Assembly: GCF_048595755.1 (NCBI RefSeq)
Contig: NZ_CP184360.1
Location: 2,232,001-2,296,000 of the forward strand
Length of the DNA: 64,000 nucleotides
Direction: 5' to 3'
Origin: Luteococcus sp048595755
GTDB lineage: Bacteria > Actinomycetota > Actinomycetes > Propionibacteriales > Propionibacteriaceae
Shown: one piece after another, positions 31,355 through 39,806 of the stretch
Position numbering within the stretch: position 1 is the first letter of the stretch
Layout: every line of letters starts with the position of its first letter
Made by a program: the position numbers and the translations under genes
Notes under the pieces: model-generated
Databases searched by the model: none
Seen by the model: only the letters and a program-made list of their open reading frames with translations
What the model was told of the DNA's origin: nothing

Positions 31355-31663
31355 ATGAGCAACGAGCCCACCATCACGCCGTCGGGTGGCACGGCCGTCG
31401 TCGAACGCCCTGACGAGCAGGCTGCAGGGCAGCAGCCGTGGGTGACCCTGGTCTGGGACGACCCGGTGAACCTGATGAGCTACGTCACCCACGTGTTCAC
31501 CAGCTACTTCGGCTTCAGCAAGGAGAAGGCCGAACAGCTGATGCTGCAGGTGCACAACGAGGGCAAGTGCGTCGTCTCCAGCGGCGGCCGCGAGCAGATG
31601 GAACGCGACGTGAATGCCATGCACGACTACGGGTTGTGGGCCACCTTGGAGCGGGCCGAATGA
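31355..31663 (+). CDS. clpS: ClpS, ATP-dependent Clp protease adaptor
   Basis: 102 aa. The N-degron adaptor core is clear: WVTLVWDDPVNLMSYVTHVF, KAEQLMLQVHNEGKCVVSSGGREQMERDV and a C-terminal YGLWATLE. It delivers N-end-rule substrates to ClpA/ClpC. An alternative ATG three codons upstream overlaps the -10 box. The DUF2017 gene starts in an ATGA overlap with its stop, a pairing conserved in actinobacteria. Confidence 0.93.
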   Translation: MSNEPTITPSGGTAVVERPDEQAAGQQPWVTLVWDDPVNLMSYVTHVFTSYFGFSKEKAEQLMLQVHNEGKCVVSSGGREQMERDVNAMHDYGLWATLERAE

Positions 31664-32262
31664 GGGGCGTGGAGCCAGAGGAGGGCCACCTGGCCATCCA
31701 CTTCGACCGCGACGAGCCGGGCGTGCTGGCCAGCATGGTCGACCAGTTGGCCGAACTGCTCGACCAGCAGGACACGCCCGTCGAGCAGATCGGGCCGCCG
31801 GCGGTGGCCGAGGATCCCTTCGCCCAGTGGGAGGCCGAGTTCAGCCAGGGCGCCGGCCCGACCATCGACGACCCGGATGCCCCCGAACTCGACATGGCCG
31901 ATCCCGTGGTGCGGCGGCTCTTCCCCGACGCCTACCCCGACGATCCCGCTGCCTCGCACGACTTTCGTCGCTTCACCCAGGCGCGGCAACGAGGCCAGAA
32001 GGTGGCCGATGCGCAACGCGTCGTCGCCGACCTGCAGGCCACGGGGCGCAATGGGGTCTGCCTGGTGCCCCGAGACCATGTGGGGGCCTGGCTCAAGACG
32101 CTCACCAATGTCCGGCTGGCCCTGGCCGCGCGGTTGGACATCACCGACGAGGTGAGCGCCGACCAGGTGGCCCAGCTGCCCCAGGACGACCCGCGCTCCT
32201 GGATGCATGACCTGTACCAGTGGACCGGGTGGGTTCAGGAGTGCCTGATCGAAGCCCTGTGA
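31660..32262 (+). CDS. DUF2017 family protein
   Basis: 200 aa, acidic N-terminal half and a helical C-terminal half (ADPVVRRLFPDAYPDDPAASHDFRRFTQ... WLKTLTNVRLALAARLDI... WMHDLYQWTGWVQECLIEAL), the actinobacterial DUF2017 pattern. Function unknown; constant adjacency to clpS suggests a link with Clp proteolysis, which is inference. The ATG overlaps the clpS stop. Confidence 0.88.
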   Translation: MRGVEPEEGHLAIHFDRDEPGVLASMVDQLAELLDQQDTPVEQIGPPAVAEDPFAQWEAEFSQGAGPTIDDPDAPELDMADPVVRRLFPDAYPDDPAASHDFRRFTQARQRGQKVADAQRVVADLQATGRNGVCLVPRDHVGAWLKTLTNVRLALAARLDITDEVSADQVAQLPQDDPRSWMHDLYQWTGWVQECLIEAL

Positions 32263-32303
32263 CGGGGCCTGGGTGTGGGATTGCTCTCAAAGCAGACGGT
32301 GGT

Positions 32304-32333
32304 GCTTAGGCTTGCCTAAGCCGAGCGTACGAT
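32304..32333 (+). promoter_or_regulatory. DtxR/IdeR-type iron box and leaderless -10 of feoA
   Basis: GCTTAGGCTTGCCTAAGC (32304-32321) is a perfect palindrome with 8-base arms. Its core matches 12 of 14 bases of a DtxR-type half, TTAGGTTAGCCTAA. TACGAT (32328-32333) then lies 7 bases before the ATG at 32341. The box covers the -35 zone, as expected for Fe(II)-dependent repression of a ferrous-iron importer. Confidence 0.72.
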
Positions 32334-32340
32334 GCTGCGC

Positions 32341-32589
32341 ATGGACCAACAGACCACCCTTTCGGCGGCACCCCTGGGGTGTCAGCTGACCCTGGTGCGG
32401 GCAGAGGGCAGCCCAGAGCTGTGCCGCCGTCTTGCCGCCCTCGGACTGCGCCGCGGCGCCCAACTGCTGCTGGTGCACCGCACCAGCGGCGGCGGACGCG
32501 TCGTCAGCGTCGCGGGTTCGCGCATTGCCCTGGACCGTTCGATGCTGGCCCGCCTGTTCGTGGAACCCACGGCTGAGGTGCTGGGCTGA
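32341..32589 (+). CDS. feoA: FeoA-domain protein, ferrous iron transport
   Basis: 82 aa with an SH3-like FeoA domain: SAAPLGCQLTLVRAEGSPELCRRLAALGLRRGAQLLLVHRT... VSVAGSRIALDRSMLARLFVEP. FeoA binds and modulates FeoB in the cytosol. The ATG at 32332 overlaps the -10 box, so 32341 is preferred. The stop overlaps the feoB ATG by one base (TGATG). Confidence 0.88.
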   Translation: MDQQTTLSAAPLGCQLTLVRAEGSPELCRRLAALGLRRGAQLLLVHRTSGGGRVVSVAGSRIALDRSMLARLFVEPTAEVLG

Positions 32590-34610
32590 TGAGCATCGAC
32601 GAGGATTCCCCGGCCCTGCTGCAGATCGGCACCCGACGGCCGGTGATGACGGCCAAGGCCTGCTGCGAGGAGGCCCCCGGCAATGGTGCCGGTGCCGGCG
32701 CCCCGGTGGTCGCCCTGGTGGGCGCCCCCAATGTGGGCAAGTCAACGCTGTTCAACGCGCTCACCGGATCCCGGGTCACCATGGGCAACTGGCCCGGCAC
32801 CACCGTCAGCGTCTCCCGCGGCACCTGGCGCACCGCGCACGACGGTCGCTCCATCGACATGACCCTGATCGATCTGCCCGGTGCCTACTCGCTGGATCCG
32901 ATCAGCCCCGACGAGGCCCTCACCCGTGAGCTGCTGGTGGACGGCCCCGCCGACGAACGCCCCGATGTCACCGTCGTGCTGGCCGACGCGGCCCACCTGG
33001 CGCGCAGCCTGTACATCGTCGCCCAGCTGCGGGAACGGGCCATGAAGGTGGTGGTCGCACTCAGCATGCTCGACGTGGCCCGGCACCGCGGCGTCGACGT
33101 GGACACCTTCGCCCTGTCGGCCGAATTGGGCTGCCCGGTGGTGGCCCTGGACCCGCGCCGACGCCAGGGCGCCGAGACGCTGGTCGTCGCGGTGCACGAC
33201 GCCCTGGATGCGCCCACCCCCGAGCCCCGAGGCCTGCGCTTCACGCCCGAGGCCGACCTTGCCGTGCTCGACGCAGACCTGGTGCGTGAGGACGAGCGCT
33301 TCAGCTTCATCGACCACGCCGTGGGCACCGGGACGCGTGACTCGGCCGAGGCGCGGGCCTCCCTGAGCGACAAGGTGGATCGTTGGGTGACGGCCCCGGT
33401 GATCGGTCCGCTGATCTTCATGGCCGTGATGTGGGCCGTCTTCCAGGTGACCACCACCGTCGCCGCTCCGCTGCAGGACGGCCTCGACGCGCTCTTCGTC
33501 GGCCCGATCAGCGACGGCGCGCGCACACTGCTGGCCGCCATCGGGCTGGGCGGCGGTTGGGTGGAGGGCCTGCTGGTGGACGGGCTGGTGGCCGGCGTCG
33601 GCATGCTGCTCACCTTCGCCCCGCTGATGGCGCTGATGTTCCTGCTGCTGGCACTGCTGGAGGACTCCGGCTACATGGCGCGCGCGGCGGTGGTCACCGA
33701 CCGGATGATGCGTTCCCTGGGACTGCCCGGCCGTGCCTTCCTGCCGCTGGTGGTGGGCTTCGGCTGCAATGTGCCGGCCATCGCGGCCACCCGGATCCTG
33801 CCGCAGGTGCGGCAACGCATCCTGGTGAGCCTGTTGGTGCCCTTCACCAGCTGCACCGCCCGGCTGACGGTCTACGTGCTGGTGGCCACCACCTTCTTCG
33901 GCCGTTGGGCCGGCACCGTCGTCTTTGCGATGTACCTGGTCAGCATCCTCATGGTGGTGGGGGTCGGTCTGCTGCTGCGCAAGACCTTGTGGCGCACCAT
34001 GGGCGCCGACCCGCTGGTGCTCGACCTGCCGCCCTACCAGGTGCCCACCGCACGGTTGACCGCCAGCGTCACCTGGGTGCGGCTCAAGGGATTCCTGCAG
34101 ACCGCCTCGGGCATCATCGTGGCCACGGTCGTGGTGGTCTGGGCACTGCAGTCGCTGCCGGCCAGCCAGGCCCACTCCTTCGGCGAGGTGCCGGTCGAGG
34201 AATCGGTCTACGGCGTCGCGGCGCAGGCCGTCACGCCCGTCTTCGAACCGACCGGCTTCGCCCAGTGGCAGACCACCTCGGCCCTGGTGGTGGGTTTCGT
34301 CGCCAAGGAGGCCGTCATCTCGTCCTGGGCCCAGACCTACGCCGTCGACGAACCCGAGGAGGGTGCAGATCCGGGCACGCTGGGGGAGCGGATCATCGCC
34401 GACTTCGAGAAGAGTTCCGACGGCCATCCACTGCCCGCGGTGATCGCCTTCCTGGTCTTCCTGCTGGCCTACACCCCCTGCGTGGCGACGCTGGCGGCGC
34501 AGAAACGAGAGATCGGACTGCGCTGGACGCTCTTCGGGATCGCGCTGCAGCTGGCCGTGGCGTGGCTGGCAGCGGTGGCGGTCTTCCAGATCGGGCGGAT
34601 GTTCTGGTGA
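32589..34610 (+). CDS. feoB: Ferrous iron transporter FeoB
   Basis: 673 aa. The N-terminal G domain has G1 GAPNVGKST (45-53), switch-region TMGNWPGTTVS and G3 DLPGAY. The membrane part (from about 275) carries the two Gate regions with ten or so helices, including the conserved motif GCNVPAI and LLVPFTSCTARLTVY, and later FLVFLLAYTPCVATLAA. It imports Fe(II) across the inner membrane. The N-terminus (first 38 residues, with CC at 25-26) extends beyond the usual start. Coupled to feoA and feoC. Confidence 0.95.
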   Translation: MSIDEDSPALLQIGTRRPVMTAKACCEEAPGNGAGAGAPVVALVGAPNVGKSTLFNALTGSRVTMGNWPGTTVSVSRGTWRTAHDGRSIDMTLIDLPGAYSLDPISPDEALTRELLVDGPADERPDVTVVLADAAHLARSLYIVAQLRERAMKVVVALSMLDVARHRGVDVDTFALSAELGCPVVALDPRRRQGAETLVVAVHDALDAPTPEPRGLRFTPEADLAVLDADLVREDERFSFIDHAVGTGTRDSAEARASLSDKVDRWVTAPVIGPLIFMAVMWAVFQVTTTVAAPLQDGLDALFVGPISDGARTLLAAIGLGGGWVEGLLVDGLVAGVGMLLTFAPLMALMFLLLALLEDSGYMARAAVVTDRMMRSLGLPGRAFLPLVVGFGCNVPAIAATRILPQVRQRILVSLLVPFTSCTARLTVYVLVATTFFGRWAGTVVFAMYLVSILMVVGVGLLLRKTLWRTMGADPLVLDLPPYQVPTARLTASVTWVRLKGFLQTASGIIVATVVVVWALQSLPASQAHSFGEVPVEESVYGVAAQAVTPVFEPTGFAQWQTTSALVVGFVAKEAVISSWAQTYAVDEPEEGADPGTLGERIIADFEKSSDGHPLPAVIAFLVFLLAYTPCVATLAAQKREIGLRWTLFGIALQLAVAWLAAVAVFQIGRMFW

Positions 34611-34900
34611 GCGGGCCCCTCAGCGCGGTGCTGCAGGCCTTCGAGCAGGGTGCCTCGACGCTGGAGGAGATTGCCCAACGCACCGGCCTGGGGCGTGACG
34701 TGGTGCAGACCAGCGTCGACCACCTGCGACGCATGGGCCGCATCGAGGCGCGGGAGTTGGCCATGGGCTGCCCCAGCGGGGGCTGTGGGAGCTGTGCGTC
34801 GGGCACCGCCGACGGGGACGCGGGTTGCGGCTCGTCGGGGCCCTCCACACAGCGTCGCGGACCGGTGCTGGTGCAACTCAGTCTGCCGCGCACCGACTAG
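34607..34900 (+). CDS. feoC: FeoC-like winged-helix protein with Cys-rich tail
   Basis: 97 aa from a GTG that overlaps the feoB stop (GTGA). Residues 1-55 form a small winged helix (LSAVLQAFEQGASTLEEIAQRTGLGRDVVQTSVDHLRRMGRIEARE). Then follow CPSGGCGSCASG and a fourth Cys (AGCGSS), a possible [Fe-S] or metal site as in FeoC proteins. It probably tunes FeoB activity or stability. The position after feoB supports the call more than sequence does. Confidence 0.78.
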   Translation: MSGPLSAVLQAFEQGASTLEEIAQRTGLGRDVVQTSVDHLRRMGRIEARELAMGCPSGGCGSCASGTADGDAGCGSSGPSTQRRGPVLVQLSLPRTD

Positions 34901-34951
34901 ACTGGTCGGTCACCCACGATGGGGTGGTTGAGGCAGACAGGAGTGGGCACC

Positions 34952-36430
34952 ATGGCCATGGAGATCGAACGCAAGTTCCGCCTTCCCGAGGGCATGCAGG
35001 AGCTGGGCGAGGGAGTGCTGCTGGGTGAAGGAGTCAGCCTGGGCGAGCGTCGTGAGATGTCCCTGCGGGCCACCTACTTCGACACCCCCGACCTGACGCT
35101 GGCCAGGGCTGGTGTCACCCTGCGACGCCGCACGGGTGGCTCCGATGCCGGATGGCACCTCAAGTTGCCCGCCGGCGGTGACGCCCGTCGCGAGGTGGGC
35201 CTGCCCCTGGAGGAGGGGCGCAGCGAGCTGCAGGTGCCCCAGGCCCTGCGCGACCGGGTGGTCGACGTGGTGGGACAGGCCCCGCTGGCACCGATCGCCC
35301 AGCTCGACACCGAGCGTGCCGAGACCAACCTGACCAATGCGGACGGCACGGTGCTGGCCCTGCTGTGCGAGGACGCCGTGACGGTACGTCGAAGCGGCCA
35401 GACCCAGCAGTGGCGTGAGCTCGAGGTGGAGCTTGCCGACGGCAACCCGGCAGACCTGGAGACCATCTCGACGGCCCTGGCGGAGGCCGGTGCCCAGCCC
35501 CAACCCCAGGTCTCCAAGCTGGTGCAGGCCTTGGGCGACCTGTTGGCGGAGCGAGACGACAGCCCGCTCACCGCCGCCGAGGTGGTGGGCGCCTACATCG
35601 CCGCGCAGGTGGGCGTGGTGCAGGCGCGGGAGCAGGCGGTGCGCCAGGACGCCCCCGACGCGGTGCACAAGATGCGCGTGGCCACGCGTCGGCTGCGCAG
35701 CACGCTGCGGACCTTCAAGGCGCTGATGGACAGCGAGCGCACCGAAACGCTGCTGGACCAGATCAAGTGGCTGGCCGACATGCTGGGCGGGCCGCGCGAC
35801 GCCGAGGTGTTGAAGGCCCGCCTGACCGGGGCCCTGGCCGACGTGCCGCAGGCCGCGGTGGTGGGCCCGGTGTCCGAACGGCTGGCCCACGAGCTGGACA
35901 CCCGGCACGCCCAGGCCCATGCCAGCCTGGTGCAGGCGCTCGACTCGCCGCAGTACGTCGCGCTGATGGACGACCTGGTGCGTCTGGTGAGCGAACCTGC
36001 CTTCACCGAGGAGGCAGCCCAGCCGGCCACGCGCGCGCTGCGTCGGCCGCTGCGCAAGGCGGGCCGCAAGGTGACCCGGCTGTGGGAGCAGGCGGAGCTC
36101 GCCGAAGGCGAGGAGCAGGCCGAGCTGGCCCACGAGACCCGCAAGAAGGCCAAGGCCTGCCGTTATGCGTGGGAGGCGGTCGCTCCGGCCTATGCGCAGG
36201 GCAAGCGGGCGGCCGCGGCGTGGGAGGAGGTCACCGAGAGCCTCGGCACGGCCCAGGACACCGCGGTGGCGCGGGAACGCCTGCTGGAGCTGGCCGAGTT
36301 GGCGCAGCAGGCGGGGGAGCCCACCTTCACCTATGGCGTGCTGTACGCACTCGAACTGGCCCACCAGGACGATGCGCACTCCGAGGCCGACCAGGCCGTG
36401 TGGAGTGCGGCCAAGATCTCCAAGCTGTGA
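34952..36430 (+). CDS. CYTH-CHAD domain protein
   Basis: 492 aa. Residues 1-200 form a CYTH (triphosphate tunnel) domain starting with MEIERKF (E4, E6, K8 of the ExExK motif). Residues about 215-490 form a CHAD domain rich in basic conserved helices (VHKMRVATRRLRSTLRTF; HETRKKAKACRYAWE). CHAD domains bind polyphosphate, and CYTH members hydrolyse triphosphates. A role in polyphosphate or triphosphate handling is inferred. ATG 34952 has a GGAG-type site; the open frame starts 33 bases earlier. Confidence 0.9.
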   Translation: MAMEIERKFRLPEGMQELGEGVLLGEGVSLGERREMSLRATYFDTPDLTLARAGVTLRRRTGGSDAGWHLKLPAGGDARREVGLPLEEGRSELQVPQALRDRVVDVVGQAPLAPIAQLDTERAETNLTNADGTVLALLCEDAVTVRRSGQTQQWRELEVELADGNPADLETISTALAEAGAQPQPQVSKLVQALGDLLAERDDSPLTAAEVVGAYIAAQVGVVQAREQAVRQDAPDAVHKMRVATRRLRSTLRTFKALMDSERTETLLDQIKWLADMLGGPRDAEVLKARLTGALADVPQAAVVGPVSERLAHELDTRHAQAHASLVQALDSPQYVALMDDLVRLVSEPAFTEEAAQPATRALRRPLRKAGRKVTRLWEQAELAEGEEQAELAHETRKKAKACRYAWEAVAPAYAQGKRAAAAWEEVTESLGTAQDTAVARERLLELAELAQQAGEPTFTYGVLYALELAHQDDAHSEADQAVWSAAKISKL

Positions 36431-36434
36431 CCGC

Positions 36435-36854
36435 TCAGCCGAGCTTGATCGCACTGCCGTCGTGGTTGACGAAGCGACGCTTGCCCAGCGGCCTGGCCAG
36501 GGTGAAGTCGTAGCGCTTCTCGAGCCCAATGGCCTTCGTGCCGCCCTTGCGGGGCGTCCTGGTGGTCACGTCGACGGTGAGCTTGACCTGGTCGACACCC
36601 TCCTCGATGAGGTGGTGGGCCTGCTGGAAGTCTTGGCCCACCGCGTACAGCATCGTGAAGCTCACCGGGTCGCTGCCCGGGATCACCCGTTCGACCAACT
36701 CCCGTCGCGTCTGGGTGCCCGCCCCGCAACCGCTCATGCTGCTCGCCCCGAAGGCCCCCGCCAGCAGCGCCAGGCTGCGGCGGGCCAGCGGACGTTGGGT
36801 GGCCAGGCGATACAGCGCCACACTGCCTCGGGAGAAGGGGGCTTGCTGGGGCAT
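36435..36854 (-). CDS. Putative exported lipoprotein, unknown family
   Basis: 139 aa. The N-terminus has twin arginines (ARRSLALLAGAFGASSMSGC, C43) compatible with Tat export and a non-canonical lipobox. The mature part is basic (TRTPRKGGTKAIGLEKRYDF... GKRRFVNHDGSAIKLG). AGGAGAG stands 3 bases before the ATG at 36854, which decides the start over an upstream frame extension that crosses murI. Convergent with the CYTH-CHAD gene. No function recognised. Confidence 0.6.
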   Translation of the reverse strand: MPQQAPFSRGSVALYRLATQRPLARRSLALLAGAFGASSMSGCGAGTQTRRELVERVIPGSDPVSFTMLYAVGQDFQQAHHLIEEGVDQVKLTVDVTTRTPRKGGTKAIGLEKRYDFTLARPLGKRRFVNHDGSAIKLG

Positions 36855-36958
36855 GGTCTCTCCTGTGCTGGCCGGTGGCGACGTGGCCGTGTCGGGGCCT
36901 GCGACCGTCGGACGTGGTTGGGTTCTATCATGGCTCGGGTTGAAAGGACGTGCGACCA

Positions 36959-37777
36959 GTGATCCCCTTTGAGTCCGAGATCGGCAGCGATGCACCGATC
37001 GGAATCTTCGACTCCGGCTTCGGAGGCCTGACGGTGGCCCGTGCCATCGTCGACCAGTTGCCGAACGAGGACGTGGTCTACCTGGGCGACACGGCCCGCA
37101 CCCCCTACGGCCCGCGGCCGATCGCCGAGGTGCGCGCCTATGCCATCGAGTGCATGGATCGCCTGGTGACCCACGGTGTCAAGGCCCTGGTGATCGCCTG
37201 CAATTCGGCCTCCTCGGCGGCCCTGCGCGATGCCCGGGAACGCTACGACGTGCCCATCATCGAGGTGGTGCTGCCGGCAGCGCGACGCGCCGTGGCCGCC
37301 ACCCGCAACAACAAGGTGGGCGTCATCTGCACCGAGGCCACCGCCAATTCGCGTTCCTACAACGACGCGATGGCCGTGGCCCCTCACGTCGAACTGACCA
37401 CCCAGGCCTGCCCCCGCTTCGTGGAATTCGTCGAGGCGGGCATCACCGGCGGCGACGAGCTGCTCTCGGCGGCTCGTGAATACCTGGAGCCGATCCAGCG
37501 CGCCGGCTGCGACACCCTGATCCTGGGCTGCACGCACTACCCGCTGCTGCAGGGCGTGATCAGCTATGTGCTGGGCGACAGGGTCACCCTGGTGAGCTCG
37601 TCCACCGAGTGCGCCAAGGCCGCCTATGCCGCGCTGCAGCGTCGCGAGCTGCTGCACCACAACCCCCGCGAGGCGCAGCGACTCTTCCTGACCACCGGTT
37701 CGGGCGACGACTTCGAGGGCGTCGGCAGCCGCCTGATGGGCGGATTCGTGGAGGACGTGCAGCACATCGCCCTGTGA
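36959..37777 (+). CDS. murI: Glutamate racemase
   Basis: 272 aa supplying D-glutamate for peptidoglycan. Catalytic cysteines are C81 (IACNSASSA) and C191 (LGCTHYPLL); the N-terminal GIFDSGFGGLTVAR holds the conserved Asp/Ser. AAAGGA lies 10 bases before the GTG at 36959; a GTG three codons earlier is too close to that site. A TATCAT -10-like hexamer is about 30 bases upstream. Confidence 0.95.
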   Translation: MIPFESEIGSDAPIGIFDSGFGGLTVARAIVDQLPNEDVVYLGDTARTPYGPRPIAEVRAYAIECMDRLVTHGVKALVIACNSASSAALRDARERYDVPIIEVVLPAARRAVAATRNNKVGVICTEATANSRSYNDAMAVAPHVELTTQACPRFVEFVEAGITGGDELLSAAREYLEPIQRAGCDTLILGCTHYPLLQGVISYVLGDRVTLVSSSTECAKAAYAALQRRELLHHNPREAQRLFLTTGSGDDFEGVGSRLMGGFVEDVQHIAL

Positions 37778-37823
37778 GTGGCACGATGGAGGCAGACACA
37801 TCCATCGAGGCGAGGAGAATGCC

Positions 37824-37943
37824 ATGTGCGTGAAGGTCACCTGCGACAAGTGCAACAAGCCCACCTGGCAGGGATGCGGGGAGCACATCGAGGAAGCCCT
37901 GAAGGACGTCAAGCCCGAGGACCGCTGCACCTGCCCCCGCTGA
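37824..37943 (+). CDS. Small Cys-rich protein (39 aa), putative zinc-binding
   Basis: 39 aa beginning MCVKVTCDKCNKPTWQGCGE and ending DRCTCPR. C2, C7, C10, C18, H21, C35 and C37 can form a metal site. Small proteins with this pattern (CxxCxKxTWxGCGxH) occur widely in actinobacteria; no function is known to me. GAGGCGAGGAG provides a good ribosome site. It lies between murI and mscR. Confidence 0.75.
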   Translation: MCVKVTCDKCNKPTWQGCGEHIEEALKDVKPEDRCTCPR

Positions 37944-38040
37944 CACCTCTGAGCGGCCCAGCCACCCGACGCGGTGACTGGGCTGTTCGCATGTCACCCA
38001 CCAGACACACCACCCGCCACCACCAGGAGGAACCGTCCCC

Positions 38041-39129
38041 ATGTCCCAGACCGTCAAGGCAGTCATCTCCCGCTCGAAGGACGCCGCCGTCGAGCTCGTC
38101 GACATCGTCGTGCCCGATCCCGGCCCGGGCGAGGCCGTGGTCAAGGTGCAGGCCTGCGGCGTCTGCCACACCGACCTGCACTACAAGCAGGGTGGCATCA
38201 ACGACGACTTCCCCTTCCTGCTGGGCCATGAGGCCGCCGGCATCGTCGAGGCCGTCGGCGAGGACGTCACCAATGTGAAGCCCGGTGACTACGTGGTGCT
38301 CAACTGGCGCGCCGTCTGCGGCCAGTGCCGGGCCTGCCTCAAGGGCGAGCCCTGGTACTGCTTCGACACCGCCAATGCCACCCAGAAGATGACGCTGACC
38401 GACGGCACCGAGCTGACGCCCGCCCTGGGCATCGGCGCCTTCGCCGAGAAGACCCTGGTGGCCGCCGGGCAGTGCACCATCGTCAACGAGAAGGCCGAAC
38501 CCGCCGTGGCCGGCCTGCTCGGGTGCGGTGTGATGGCCGGTCTGGGCGCGGCACTCAACACGGGTGAGGTCAAGCGCGGCGAGTCCGTGGCCGTCATCGG
38601 TCTGGGCGGTGTCGGCATGGCCTCGGTGGCGGGTGCGAAGCTCGCCGGGGCGACCACGATCGTCGCCATCGACCGTGACGAGCGCAAGCTGGAGACCGCC
38701 CGCACGCTGGGCGCCACCCACACCGTGCACTCCACCGACGACACCGTCGTGCAGCAGGTCAAGGACATCTGCGACGGCAACGGTGCCGACGTGGTGGTGG
38801 ACGCCGTGGGCCGTCCCGAGACCTTCCAGCAGGCCTTCGAGGCTCGTGACCTGGCCGGCCGCGTGGTGCTGGTGGGCGTGCCGACCCCCGACATGGTCTG
38901 GGAGACCCCGCTGATCGAGATCTTCAGCCGCGGCGGTGCCATCAAGAGCTCCTGGTACGGCGACTGCCTGCCCAGCCGCGACTTCCCGATGCTGGTGGAT
39001 CTCTACCTGCAGGGCCGCCTGCCGCTGGACGCTTTCGTCACCGAGAAGATCGGCCTGGATCAGGTGGAGGAGGCCTTTGGCAAGATGGCCCAGGGCGACG
39101 TGCTGCGCAGCGTCGTCGCCATCGACTGA
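38041..39129 (+). CDS. mscR: S-(hydroxymethyl)mycothiol dehydrogenase
   Basis: 362-aa zinc alcohol dehydrogenase of the mycothiol-dependent formaldehyde dehydrogenase type. Catalytic zinc site C42 and H63-E64 (GHE); structural zinc C93, C96, C99, C107; NAD loop GLGGVG. It oxidises the formaldehyde-mycothiol adduct to formyl-mycothiol in the cytosol. The metallo-hydrolase gene that follows is its usual partner in actinobacteria, which strengthens the call over a general alcohol dehydrogenase. Confidence 0.92.
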   Translation: MSQTVKAVISRSKDAAVELVDIVVPDPGPGEAVVKVQACGVCHTDLHYKQGGINDDFPFLLGHEAAGIVEAVGEDVTNVKPGDYVVLNWRAVCGQCRACLKGEPWYCFDTANATQKMTLTDGTELTPALGIGAFAEKTLVAAGQCTIVNEKAEPAVAGLLGCGVMAGLGAALNTGEVKRGESVAVIGLGGVGMASVAGAKLAGATTIVAIDRDERKLETARTLGATHTVHSTDDTVVQQVKDICDGNGADVVVDAVGRPETFQQAFEARDLAGRVVLVGVPTPDMVWETPLIEIFSRGGAIKSSWYGDCLPSRDFPMLVDLYLQGRLPLDAFVTEKIGLDQVEEAFGKMAQGDVLRSVVAID

Positions 39130-39158
39130 CCCAGCATCACCGGAAAGCACAAGACGGT

Positions 39159-39179
39159 GGCCGAGCTTGTCGAGGCCCC
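39159..39179 (+). repeat. Dispersed GAGCCTGTCGA-type repeat, copy A
   Basis: A diverged copy (GCCGAGCTTGTCGAGGC) of a short element found at least six times in this window. It lies in the 65-base gap between mscR and the MBL gene, just upstream of the ribosome site GAGGGAGGA. Confidence 0.6.
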
Positions 39180-39194
39180 ACGAGGGAGGACATC

Positions 39195-39806
39195 ATGACC
39201 CTGCGGATTGACCATGCCGTCGTCAGCGGCACCTTCAGCCTGGACGGCGAGACCTTCGACGTCGACAACAATGTGTGGGTGCTGGGCGATGACACCCAGT
39301 GCGTGGTGATCGACGCCCCGCACAGCGTCGAGGCGATCCTCGACGTGGTGGCCGGGCGCAGCGTGCAGGCCGTGATCTGCACCCACGCCCACGACGACCA
39401 CGTCCGCTTCGCCCCGGAACTGGCTGCTCGGGTGGATGCCCCGATCATGCTGCACCCCGACGACGCGGAACTGTGGAAGCTGACCCACCCCGACCGCGAC
39501 CCCGACCTGCCGCTGGCCGACGGTCAGGTGCTCGACGTGTGCGGCCACGACGTGCGCGTGCTGCACACGCCCGGCCACGCACCCGGCGGCGTGTGCCTCT
39601 ACGTGCCGAGCCTGGCCGTCGTCTTCACCGGTGACACCCTGTTCCAGGGTGGCCCCGGCGCCACGGGCCGCTCCTTCTCCAGCCGTGAGGTGCTGGAGCA
39701 GAGCATCCGCGAGAAGCTCTTCGCGCTGCCCGACGAGACCGTGGTGCACACCGGCCATGGCGACTCCACCACCATCGGTGCCGAGGCCGAGGCCCTTGGT
39801 CGCTGA
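39195..39806 (+). CDS. MBL-fold hydrolase paired with MscR
   Basis: 203-aa metallo-beta-lactamase-fold hydrolase with THAHDDH (H64, H66, D68, H69), H at GHAPGG and the distal GDTLF. The gene regularly follows mscR in actinobacteria, so hydrolysis of formyl-mycothiol or another mycothiol thioester is likely, by analogy with glyoxalase II/FGH. GAGGGAGGA precedes the ATG. Confidence 0.86.
   Translation: MTLRIDHAVVSGTFSLDGETFDVDNNVWVLGDDTQCVVIDAPHSVEAILDVVAGRSVQAVICTHAHDDHVRFAPELAARVDAPIMLHPDDAELWKLTHPDRDPDLPLADGQVLDVCGHDVRVLHTPGHAPGGVCLYVPSLAVVFTGDTLFQGGPGATGRSFSSREVLEQSIREKLFALPDETVVHTGHGDSTTIGAEAEALGR

Noticed and set aside
32263..32340. Riboswitch before feoA
   Set aside because: The structure is fully explained by a DtxR-type palindrome, and a leaderless start leaves no room for an RNA leader.
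37778..38278. 166-aa plus-strand frame covering the small Cys-rich gene and the start of mscR
   Set aside because: It is out of frame with both; its Arg/Ser/Pro-rich translation is typical of a shadow.
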